NCBI GenBank assembly: GCA_017557005.1
Contig: JAFZFZ010000059.1
Location: 1-47,802 of the forward strand
Source of the DNA: Bacteroidaceae bacterium
GTDB taxonomy: Bacteria > Bacteroidota > Bacteroidia > Bacteroidales > Bacteroidaceae
Direction of reading: 5' to 3'
Length of the DNA stretch: 47,802 nucleotides
The notes under the pieces are model-generated. The model had not been told where the DNA came from. It was given only the letters and a program-made list of their open reading frames with translations, and made no database searches. Shown piece by piece: positions 41,814 through 47,802 of the stretch. How positions within the stretch are numbered: position 1 is the first letter of the stretch; the number at the start of each line of letters is the position of its first letter. The translations under genes and the position numbers were made by a program.

Positions 41814-43358
41814 ATGGCACAACAAGAAGAAACTTTCAAGAAAATCGTATCGCATTGTAAGGAGTACGGTTTCGTGTTCCCCTCATCAGAGATTTATGAC
41901 GGCCTCGGCGCTGTATATGACTATGGTCAGATGGGTGTGGAGCTGAAAAACAATATCAAACAATACTGGTGGCAGTCAATGGTGTTGCTCAACGACAACA
42001 TCGTAGGTATCGACTCAGCCATCTTCATGCACCCCACCATCTGGAAGGCTTCAGGTCACGTGGATGCATTCAATGACCCCCTCATTGACAACAAGGACTC
42101 TAAGAAGCGCTACCGCGCTGACGTCCTCATCGAGGACCAGCTCGCCAAGTACGACGAGAAGATTGCCAAGGAGGTAGCCAAGGCTGCCAAGCGTTTCGGT
42201 GAGGCTTTTGACGAGGCACAGTTCCTCGCTACCAACGGTCGCGTACTCGAGATCCAGGCTAAGCGCGATGCCCTCCACGAACGTTTCGCTGCTGCTCTCA
42301 ACGCATCAGACCTCAACGAGCTCCGTCAGATCATCCTCGACGAGGAGATCGTATGTCCCATCTCAGGTACACGCAACTGGACCGAGGTACGTCAGTTCAA
42401 CCTCATGTTCTCTACCGAAATGGGTTCTACCGCTGACGGTGCTATGAAGATCTACCTCCGCCCCGAGACTGCGCAGGGTATCTTCGTTAACTACCTCAAC
42501 GTACAGAAGACCGGCCGTATGAAGGTTCCCTTCGGTATCGCACAAATTGGTAAGGCTTTCCGTAACGAGATCGTAGCTCGTCAGTTCATCTTCCGTATGC
42601 GCGAGTTCGAGCAGATGGAGATGCAGTTCTTCGTACGCCCTGGCACAGAGCTCGACTGGTTTGCTAAGTGGAAGGAGACCCGCTTGAAGTGGCACAAGGC
42701 CCTCGGCTTCGGCGACGACCACTACCGCTACCACGATCACGACAAGCTCGCTCACTACGCTAACGCAGCTACCGATATCGAGTTCCTCATGCCCTTCGGC
42801 TTCAAGGAGGTAGAGGGTATCCACAGCCGTACCGACTTCGACCTCTCACAGCACGAGAAATACTCAGGTAAGAGCATCAAGTACTTCGATCCCGAGATCA
42901 ACGAGAGCTACGTACCCTACGTTATCGAGACCTCAATCGGTGTTGACCGTATGTTCCTCAGCGTGCTCTGCGCTTCATACCAGGAGGAGAAGCTCGAGAA
43001 TGGTGAGACCCGCGTAGTGCTCCGCCTCCCCGCAGCCCTCGCTCCCGTGAAGCTCGCTATCATGCCTTTGGTGAAGAAGGATGGTCTGCCCGAGAAGGCA
43101 CGCGAGATCCAGGATATGCTGAAGTTCCACTTCAACTGCCAGTACGACGAGAAGGACTCTATCGGTAAGCGCTACCGTCGTCAGGATGCCATCGGTACTC
43201 CCTACTGTATCACTATCGACCACGACACCCTCAAGGACAACTGCGTGACCTTGCGTAACCGCGACACCATGGAGCAGGAGCGCGTGAGCATCGACAGCCT
43301 CGTAGGTCTCTTGGCTGATAAGGTGAGCATCACTGGTACACTCAAAACTTTGAAATAA
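41814..43358 (+). CDS. glyS: glycine--tRNA ligase (homodimeric type)
   Basis: 514 residues, class II synthetase of the alpha2 (eukaryote/archaea-like) kind used by Bacteroidota, not the alpha2beta2 form. Blocks seen: KKIVSHCKEYGFVFPSSEIYDGL and AVYDYGQMGVELKNNIKQYWW at the start (motif 1 region), MFSTEMGSTADGAMKIYLRPETAQGIF in pieces, motif 2 FRNEIVARQFIFRMREFEQME, FDLSQHEKYSGKSIKYFDPE, and motif 3 ETSIGVDRMFLSVLC. The C-terminal anticodon-binding domain begins near LAPVKLAIMPLVKKDGLPE. An insertion of charged helices (about residues 100-175, EDQLAKYDEKIAKEVAKAAKR) is typical of this form. Own promoter and a structured leader. Confidence 0.97.
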   Translation: MAQQEETFKKIVSHCKEYGFVFPSSEIYDGLGAVYDYGQMGVELKNNIKQYWWQSMVLLNDNIVGIDSAIFMHPTIWKASGHVDAFNDPLIDNKDSKKRYRADVLIEDQLAKYDEKIAKEVAKAAKRFGEAFDEAQFLATNGRVLEIQAKRDALHERFAAALNASDLNELRQIILDEEIVCPISGTRNWTEVRQFNLMFSTEMGSTADGAMKIYLRPETAQGIFVNYLNVQKTGRMKVPFGIAQIGKAFRNEIVARQFIFRMREFEQMEMQFFVRPGTELDWFAKWKETRLKWHKALGFGDDHYRYHDHDKLAHYANAATDIEFLMPFGFKEVEGIHSRTDFDLSQHEKYSGKSIKYFDPEINESYVPYVIETSIGVDRMFLSVLCASYQEEKLENGETRVVLRLPAALAPVKLAIMPLVKKDGLPEKAREIQDMLKFHFNCQYDEKDSIGKRYRRQDAIGTPYCITIDHDTLKDNCVTLRNRDTMEQERVSIDSLVGLLADKVSITGTLKTLK

Positions 43359-43370
43359 AGCCTCACCCCC

Positions 43371-43396
43371 AAGCCCTCCCCCGTAGGGAGGGGCTT
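43371..43396. repeat. C/G-rich hairpin between glyS and the FKBP gene
   Basis: AAGCCCTCCC (43371-43380), loop CCGTA, GGGAGGGGCTT (43386-43396), one bulged G. Preceded by CCTCACCCCC. It could terminate glyS, but it also belongs to the same visible family of C/G palindromes as those at 2287 and 44854. Confidence 0.6.
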
Positions 43397-43427
43397 TGTA
43401 GGGAAAGCAATAAAGATAATAAATTCA

Positions 43428-44048
43428 ATGAATCTACGTAGAAATTCTCTATCAAAGATGATGGGCGCATTCCTGTTCCCTCTCTTTTGTGTGGCGGGGC
43501 TGCTCTTCACCTCGTGTGAGGAGACCGCTGCGGTGGACGAATATGCCAACTGGGAGGAGCGCAACATCGCGTTTATCGACTCCATCGCCAAGGTGGCCGA
43601 GGCAAATGCCGATGGCAAGTGGCTGAAGATACTTTCCTTCAACCTCAACGAAACCGATAAGGACGGCAATGTCGTGGAGTGGGATGTAGACGACTACATC
43701 TACTGTCACGTCGAGGCCGAGGGCACAGGCACGCAGCATCCGCTGTTTACCGATAGCGTAGAGGTCAACTACCGCGGACGCCTCATCCCCACGCTGAGCT
43801 ACCCTGACGGATACGTGTTTGACCAGTCGTACAAGGGTGCGCTCAATCCGGCAGTCAACGTGCCTGCTACGTTTGGTGTAGGCAATGTCATCGTAGGATG
43901 GAGCACTGCGCTGCAAGTGATGGTGGCTGGCGATATCTGGCGTGTATATATACCGGCAAGCCTGGCCTATGGCAGTGGCAAGCAGACCAGTATACCCGCA
44001 TATTCGGCACTCATCTTTGATATGAATCTGGTGAAAATATTACATTGA
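43428..44048 (+). CDS. FKBP-type peptidyl-prolyl isomerase lipoprotein
   Basis: 206 residues. The N-terminal signal ends in a lipobox (VAGLLFTSCEE), so the protein is lipid-anchored outside the cytoplasm. The C-terminal 110 residues are an FKBP domain: DSVEVNYRGRLI, YVFDQSYKGALN, FGVGNVIVGWSTALQVMVAGDIWRVYIPASLAYGSG (in pieces) and IPAYSALIFDMNLVKI. The segment between (VEWDVDDYIYCHVEAEGTGTQHP) replaces the dimerisation domain of larger Mip-like proteins. It should assist folding of exported proteins. It is 70 bp downstream of glyS with a C/G hairpin between, and ends at a strong terminator. Confidence 0.9.
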   Translation: MNLRRNSLSKMMGAFLFPLFCVAGLLFTSCEETAAVDEYANWEERNIAFIDSIAKVAEANADGKWLKILSFNLNETDKDGNVVEWDVDDYIYCHVEAEGTGTQHPLFTDSVEVNYRGRLIPTLSYPDGYVFDQSYKGALNPAVNVPATFGVGNVIVGWSTALQVMVAGDIWRVYIPASLAYGSGKQTSIPAYSALIFDMNLVKILH

Positions 44049-44057
44049 CAACTCTAT

Positions 44058-44094
44058 GGGAGTTCATGGCGCATGCTCATGAACTCCCTTTTTT
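44058..44094 (+). terminator. terminator of the FKBP gene
   Basis: An 11-bp perfect stem, GGGAGTTCATG (44058-44068) and CATGAACTCCC (44078-44088), 9-nt loop, then TTTTTT. A textbook intrinsic terminator 10 bp after the stop codon. Confidence 0.95.
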
Positions 44095-44123
44095 AATAAC
44101 CTATCTAACACACACACAAAGTT

Positions 44124-44828
44124 ATGAAAAGAAATGCGATTGCTCTTTTGTTTGTAGCCCTCGTGGCAAGTTTCGCTTCTAAAGCAAGTGCACAGAACCT
44201 GCAAGTACTCTACGATACCAATCGTGGCTGCGTGACCACCACCTTCGAGATGTTCCGCCCCGATGCTTTTGGTAGCACCTTCACATTCATCGATATGGAC
44301 TACAATGGCACAGCAGTCGGTGCTTATACCGAGATTGCTCGCGAGTTCTGCTTCTGGCAGGATTCTGAGTGGAACTGGTTGTCAGTGCACGCTGAGTTCA
44401 ACGGCGGTTTGGCAGGTGCCACCTCATTCAATAACTCATGGCTCTTGGGTCTTACCTACTCAGGTCACTCTGACGACTTCTCTAAGACATGGTCAGTAAC
44501 TGCTTCGTACAAGGCCATCCCTGGTACTGTAGGTCTCGAACTTCAGAAGCAGCCTCACAACTTCCAGCTCACAGGTGTATGGGGTATCAGCTTCCTCAAC
44601 AACTGGTGCTCATTCAGCGGTTTTGCTGATTTCTGGCGTGAGGCTCGCGTATGGCAGAATACCAACTTTATCTTCATTACTGAGCCCCAGCTTTGGGTAA
44701 ACCTCAACAATATTGCTGGTATGGAGAATGTTAACCTCAGCGTAGGTGGTGAGTTGGAGATTTCAAACAACTTCGTAGAGAAGGGCTTCCGCGTAATGCC
44801 CGCTCTCGGTGCTAAGTGGACCTTCTAA
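44124..44828 (+). CDS. DUF5020 outer-membrane channel, Tsx-like
   Basis: 234 residues with a signal peptide (MKRNAIALLFVALVASFASKASAQ). The mature protein is a run of amphipathic strands, rich in aromatic residues: TTFEMFRPDAFGSTFTFIDMDY, YTEIAREFCFWQDSEW, WLSVHAEFNGGLAG, WLLGLTYSGHSDDFSKTWSV and a terminal strand GFRVMPALGAKWTF with the C-terminal Phe usual for barrel insertion. The FTFIDMDYNG pattern resembles the nucleoside channel Tsx family, of which DUF5020 is the Bacteroidetes branch. The next gene is an NCS2 purine permease, so a joint role in nucleoside or nucleobase uptake is likely; this is inference from context. Confidence 0.83.
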   Translation: MKRNAIALLFVALVASFASKASAQNLQVLYDTNRGCVTTTFEMFRPDAFGSTFTFIDMDYNGTAVGAYTEIAREFCFWQDSEWNWLSVHAEFNGGLAGATSFNNSWLLGLTYSGHSDDFSKTWSVTASYKAIPGTVGLELQKQPHNFQLTGVWGISFLNNWCSFSGFADFWREARVWQNTNFIFITEPQLWVNLNNIAGMENVNLSVGGELEISNNFVEKGFRVMPALGAKWTF

Positions 44829-44853
44829 AATTGAAAGTTGAAAATTAAAAATA

Positions 44854-45016
44854 ATAATATAGATGTTGTCCACGTTTATAATTCTCCTCCTAATTTAGGA
44901 GGAGTACCCTCGAAGAGGGGGAGGTGGTACGACTTCTTCTAATAATACCCCCTCCGCTACGCTCGTCCCCCTACTTTAGGGGGACAATACAGAGACTTGG
45001 ACAACTGCTATATTAT
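44854..45016. repeat. nested palindromic element of about 163 bp
   Basis: Outer arms 44854-44875 and 44995-45016 match as inverted repeats at 19 of 22 positions (ATAATATAG...GTTGTCCA..GT). Inside are two hairpins of the same design but different sequence: CTCCTCCTAatttAGGAGGAG (about 44882-44902) and GTCCCCCTActtTAGGGGGAC (about 44965-44985), with more C/G runs between. It occupies the gap between the DUF5020 gene and the permease. No open frame. The rest of the 326-bp gap is A-rich low-complexity sequence. Confidence 0.8.
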
Positions 45017-45154
45017 CTCCAAATTAAAAATTGAAAACTGCGAGTGTGCAGAATTTTATTTATGCATGCTACGAACGTAGCAGTTTCGATGAAATCAAAA
45101 TTAGGCTCCGCGAGTCAGCAAATAAATCATAAATCACAAATCACAAATCATAAA

Positions 45155-46456
45155 ATGAACAAATTACAAAAACTTTTCGGTTTCGATCCGAAAACCTCTA
45201 CCGTACGCACCGAGGTGTTGGCAGGTATCACCACCTTCCTCACCATGTCGTACATCCTGGCAGTCAACCCCGGCATGTTCAGCTTGCTTGATGGCATGCC
45301 CGCAGGTGCCGTATTTACTGCAACCGCTTTGGCTGCTATCGTAGGCTGTATGGCTATGGCTTTCATCGGTAAGCTCCCCTTCGGACTTGCTCCCGGTATG
45401 GGTTTGAATGCCTTCTTCGTATTCACCGTATGCATGGGTATGGGCTACTCATGGCAGTTTGCCCTCACCGCCGTGTTCATCGAGGGTATTCTCTTTATCC
45501 TTATGACCATCACCAACATCCGTGAGGCCATCGTGAATGCCATCCCGCAGAACCTGCGTTATGCTATTGGTGCCGGTATCGGTCTATTCATCGCCTTCAT
45601 TGGTTTGCAGAATGCAGGCATCATCATCAACAACGATGCCACCCTCGTAGGTCTTGGCGACATCACCAAGGGCTCTGCTCTGCTCGCTGTTATTGGCTTG
45701 GTTATCACTGGCGTGCTCTATGCTAAGAACGTGCGTGGCGCTATGCTCATCGGTATTCTCGCTACTACCCTCATCGGTATCCCCATGGGTATCACCGAGT
45801 TCCAGGGCGTGATGTCAATGCCCGATACCATCGCTCCCATCTTCTGTAAGTTTGAGTGGGACAAGGTCTTGACCCTCGACATGCTTGTAGTGGTGTTCAC
45901 CTTCCTCTTCATCGATATGTTCGACACCATGGGTACCCTCATCGGTGTGTGCACCAAGGCCGACATGGTAGATAAGAAGACTGGTCGTATCCCCCGCTTG
46001 AAGGATGCCTTCATGGCCGATGCTATCGCTACCACTGTAGGTGCTGCGCTCGGTACCTCTACCACCACCACCTATGTGGAGAGTGCATCAGGTGTGGCTC
46101 AGGGTGGCCGTTCTGGTCTCACAGCCTTCGTTATCGGCTGCTGCTTCATCATCACCCTGTTCTTCTCGCCCCTGTTCCTCTCTATTCCTGCTGCAGCTAC
46201 AGCTCCCGTGCTCATCCTCGTGGGCTTGCTCATGATTGAGCCTATCACCAAGATCGACTTGGGCGATTTCTCAGAGTCTATCCCCGCCTTTGCTTGCATC
46301 ATCATGATGCCCTTGGCATACTCAATCTCTGACGGTATCCTCACCGGTATGATTCTCTATGTCATCATCAATATCGTGTGCGGTAACTTCAAGAAGATTA
46401 CTCCTACGATGTATATCTTGGCTACTCTCTTTATTTTGAAGTATATCTTCATCTAA
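45155..46456 (+). CDS. NCS2-family purine (guanine/hypoxanthine-type) permease
   Basis: 433 residues, a polytopic inner-membrane protein of the AzgA/PbuG branch. The start MNKLQKLFGFDPKTSTVRTE is canonical; in-frame codons further upstream lie in repeat DNA. Motifs: VLAGITTFLTMSYILAVNP, LPFGLAPGMGLNAFFVF, AIPQNLRYAIGAGIGLFIAFIGLQNAG (in pieces), DMFDTMGTLIGV, and TSTTTTYVESASGVAQGGRSGLTA, the last being a strong mark of this branch. It should import guanine, hypoxanthine or adenine with protons. Placed directly after the Tsx-like outer-membrane channel, it completes an uptake route across both membranes. Confidence 0.93.
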   Translation: MNKLQKLFGFDPKTSTVRTEVLAGITTFLTMSYILAVNPGMFSLLDGMPAGAVFTATALAAIVGCMAMAFIGKLPFGLAPGMGLNAFFVFTVCMGMGYSWQFALTAVFIEGILFILMTITNIREAIVNAIPQNLRYAIGAGIGLFIAFIGLQNAGIIINNDATLVGLGDITKGSALLAVIGLVITGVLYAKNVRGAMLIGILATTLIGIPMGITEFQGVMSMPDTIAPIFCKFEWDKVLTLDMLVVVFTFLFIDMFDTMGTLIGVCTKADMVDKKTGRIPRLKDAFMADAIATTVGAALGTSTTTTYVESASGVAQGGRSGLTAFVIGCCFIITLFFSPLFLSIPAAATAPVLILVGLLMIEPITKIDLGDFSESIPAFACIIMMPLAYSISDGILTGMILYVIINIVCGNFKKITPTMYILATLFILKYIFI

Positions 46457-46481
46457 AGCCTCGTATAATACATACACCATA

Positions 46482-46523
46482 AGCGGGCGGCATTCACGTT
46501 GATAGAACGAAATGCCGCTCGCT
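46482..46523 (+). terminator. terminator-like hairpin after the permease gene
   Basis: AGCGGGCGGCATT (46482-46494) pairs with AATGCCGCTCGCT (46511-46523) with one mismatch around a 16-nt loop; TTGTT follows. 26 bp after the stop codon. Confidence 0.75.
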
Positions 46524-46591
46524 TTGTTAGTATGTTTATGTTTGTGGTTGTTTTTATTGTCACATAGTGTGTTGTATTATTGAAAAATTCG

Positions 46592-46599
46592 TAACTTTG
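46592..46599 (+). promoter_or_regulatory. -7 box abutting the rlmN start
   Basis: TAACTTTG matches TAnnTTTG and ends 4 bp before the ATG at 46604. The expected transcript start falls on or beside the start codon. TGTG at 46568-46571 (20-bp spacer) is a weak -33. Confidence 0.55.
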
Positions 46600-46603
46600 T
46601 GCT

Positions 46604-47623
46604 ATGAAGACAAAATTGTTGGGTATGGACCTTGCCGAGATGCAAGCATTGGTGGCCGAGCACGGCATGCCACGCTTCGCTGCACGGCAGATTATGGAAT
46701 GGGTGTATGTGCGCCGCGTACGCCAGATTGCTGATATGACCAATCTCTCGCTCAAGTATCGCGAGCTGTTGGCCCAGCATTACGAAGTAGGATTTGAGGA
46801 TCCCGTAGAAGCCATGCACTCCAAGGATGGCACCATCAAGTACCTGTTCAAGATACGTGAGGGTCAGTTCGTCGAGGCTGTCTACATCCCCGATGACGAT
46901 CGTGCCACGCTGTGCGTGTCGTCGCAGGTAGGTTGCAAGATGCACTGCGCCTTCTGCATGACCGGTCGCCAGGGCTTCAGCGCCCACCTCACCGCAGGCG
47001 AGATACTCAACCAGTTCTACTCCATCCCCGAGAGCGCTTCGCTCACCAATGTGGTGATGATGGGTATGGGCGAGCCGCTCGACAATACCGATCAGGTGCT
47101 CAAGGCCCTGCGCCTGCTCACCGATGCAGGCACCCAGGCATGGAGTCCCCGCCGCATCACCCTCTCCACCGTGGGCGTCAAGGGCAACCTCAAGCGCTTC
47201 CTCGACGAGAGCGATTGCCACCTGGCCATCAGCTTGCATGCTCCCACGCCCCAGCTGCGTTCCGAGCTCATGCCTGCCGAGCGCATCTATTCCATCACTG
47301 AGATGGTGAATCTGCTCAAGAGCTACGACTTCAGCGGTCAGCGCCGCCTCTCGTTCGAGTACATCCTCTTCGATGGCGTCAACGATACCTTGGCCGATGC
47401 CCGCAAGCTCGTGCGTCTGCTCGATGGTCTCCAGTGCCGTATCAATCTCATCCGCTTCCATGCCATCCCCGACTCCGATCTCGACGGTGTGCCCATGGAG
47501 CGCATGGTAGCCTTCCGCGACTACCTCACCCGCCACGGCCTGTTCACCACCATCCGTGCATCACGAGGCGAAGATATCTATGCCGCATGCGGTATGTTGT
47601 CAACGAAGAAACTTAAGAATTAA
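46604..47623 (+). CDS. rlmN: 23S rRNA (adenine2503-C2)-methyltransferase
   Basis: Radical-SAM enzyme that methylates C2 of A2503 in 23S rRNA and A37 of some tRNAs. 339 residues. Start MKTKLLGMDLAEMQALVAEHGMPRFAARQI (in pieces) is typical. The Fe-S cluster motif is CKMHCAFC, preceded by TLCVSSQVG carrying the methyl-accepting Cys region, and the second catalytic Cys is in EDIYAACGML near the C-terminus. VVMMGMGEPLDN and RRITLSTVGV are further signatures. Distinct from Cfr by length and the GEP/N-terminal pattern. The -7 box is so close that the mRNA may lack a leader. Ends at TAA 47621. Confidence 0.95.
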   Translation: MKTKLLGMDLAEMQALVAEHGMPRFAARQIMEWVYVRRVRQIADMTNLSLKYRELLAQHYEVGFEDPVEAMHSKDGTIKYLFKIREGQFVEAVYIPDDDRATLCVSSQVGCKMHCAFCMTGRQGFSAHLTAGEILNQFYSIPESASLTNVVMMGMGEPLDNTDQVLKALRLLTDAGTQAWSPRRITLSTVGVKGNLKRFLDESDCHLAISLHAPTPQLRSELMPAERIYSITEMVNLLKSYDFSGQRRLSFEYILFDGVNDTLADARKLVRLLDGLQCRINLIRFHAIPDSDLDGVPMERMVAFRDYLTRHGLFTTIRASRGEDIYAACGMLSTKKLKN

Positions 47624-47653
47624 TGGTTATAGGTTAATGGTTATAGGTTATAG

Positions 47654-47790
47654 GTTAGCCATCCGGAGGCGCAGTAAATTGAAAATTGAAAATTGAAAGC
47701 TTGTGCCAGCGAGCGCGATGTAAGCTTGCTTACTAATCGCTCAGCGAGTGCAGCCAAGGTTCGACAAAGTCAAAGTTAGCCATCCGGAGG
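47654..47790. repeat. direct repeats and hairpin in the terminal intergenic region
   Basis: GTTAGCCATCCGGAGG occurs at 47654-47669 and again at 47775-47790. Between them are AAATTGAAAATTGAAA tracts and a palindrome GTAAGC-tt-GCTTAC (47720-47733) inside looser arms (GAGCGCGAT/ATCGCTC). TTATAGGTTA repeats precede it (47625-47655). The window ends in GGCCCCCTCACCCC, the start of another C/G-rich repeat. No gene is visible after rlmN. Confidence 0.75.
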
Positions 47791-47802
47791 CCCCCTCACC
47801 CC

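Noticed and set aside
46577..47536. Long open frame of 319 codons antisense to rlmN
   Set aside because: The sequence is His/Gly/Val-rich low-complexity mirror coding; rlmN on the other strand has all its motifs.

Overview
The window is about 47.8 kb of gene-dense DNA from a Bacteroidota chromosome, most probably order Bacteroidales. The evidence is: many promoters with the Bacteroidota pattern TTTG-N19..22-TAnnTTTG in place of -35/-10 boxes, few recognisable Shine-Dalgarno sequences, a fused murF-alr gene, and protein families typical of the phylum (GSCFA, DUF3127, DUF4369, DUF5020, DUF6340-like, Lnb/DUF4105, stand-alone MetH-activation domain, TPR plus LuxR-like membrane regulators, and surface proteins with a C-terminal DLTGR...GVYIRNGKKV tail). 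I cannot fix the genus; Prevotellaceae or Bacteroidaceae-like taxa fit.

Layout. 1-9.8 kb: 5'-truncated valS, a membrane-anchored coiled-coil protein, then on the minus strand panB, an ExuT-like MFS transporter and a GSCFA/murF-alr operon. 10-17.7 kb, minus strand: a cell-envelope block with a PpiD-like chaperone/isomerase and the probable operon trpS-coaX-outer-membrane protein-TPR protein-lptC. 17.8-28.3 kb: a lipoprotein N-acyltransferase-like (Lnb) domain fused to a degenerate PafA-like phosphatase domain, a PepSY-like secreted protein, secA behind an 83-bp tandem-repeat leader, a DUF6340-like lipoprotein, a small acidic protein, dnaN and a DUF3127 OB-fold protein. 28.3-37.8 kb is the accessory part: an ECF sigma gene flanked by two arrays of tiny hairpins, a membrane TPR/LuxR-like regulator, a 788-bp intergenic stretch holding two palindromic elements, and two related secreted proteins. 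37.8-47.8 kb returns to housekeeping genes: ftsB, a small membrane protein, a DUF4369 lipoprotein, pyrC with a MetH-activation-domain gene, glyS, an FKBP lipoprotein, a Tsx-like DUF5020 channel beside an NCS2 purine permease, and rlmN.

How the genes fit together. Several neighbours form coherent units: cell-wall precursor synthesis (MurF and alanine racemase on one polypeptide), envelope assembly (LptC, PpiD-like, outer-membrane protein, Lnb, SecA), and nucleobase/nucleoside uptake (DUF5020 outer-membrane channel plus NCS2 inner-membrane permease). The regulator at 29638 and the two secreted-protein genes at 32100 and 36518 share an operator-like direct repeat (TTGCAATA twice, 11 bp apart) at almost the same distance (31-32 bp) from the -7 box, suggesting one small regulon.

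The observations I consider most unusual are: (1) the period-20 hairpin arrays around the sigma gene, where stem sequences change while pairing is kept; (2) a 395-bp element with perfect 28-bp terminal inverted repeats and a centre made of eight AGTACT hexamers spaced 14/8/14/8/14/8/14; (3) the shared TTGCAATA promoter module; (4) the Lnb-pseudophosphatase fusion; and (5) palindromic repeat DNA inserted in frame inside valS. No rRNA, tRNA, CRISPR array or complete insertion sequence was recognised.
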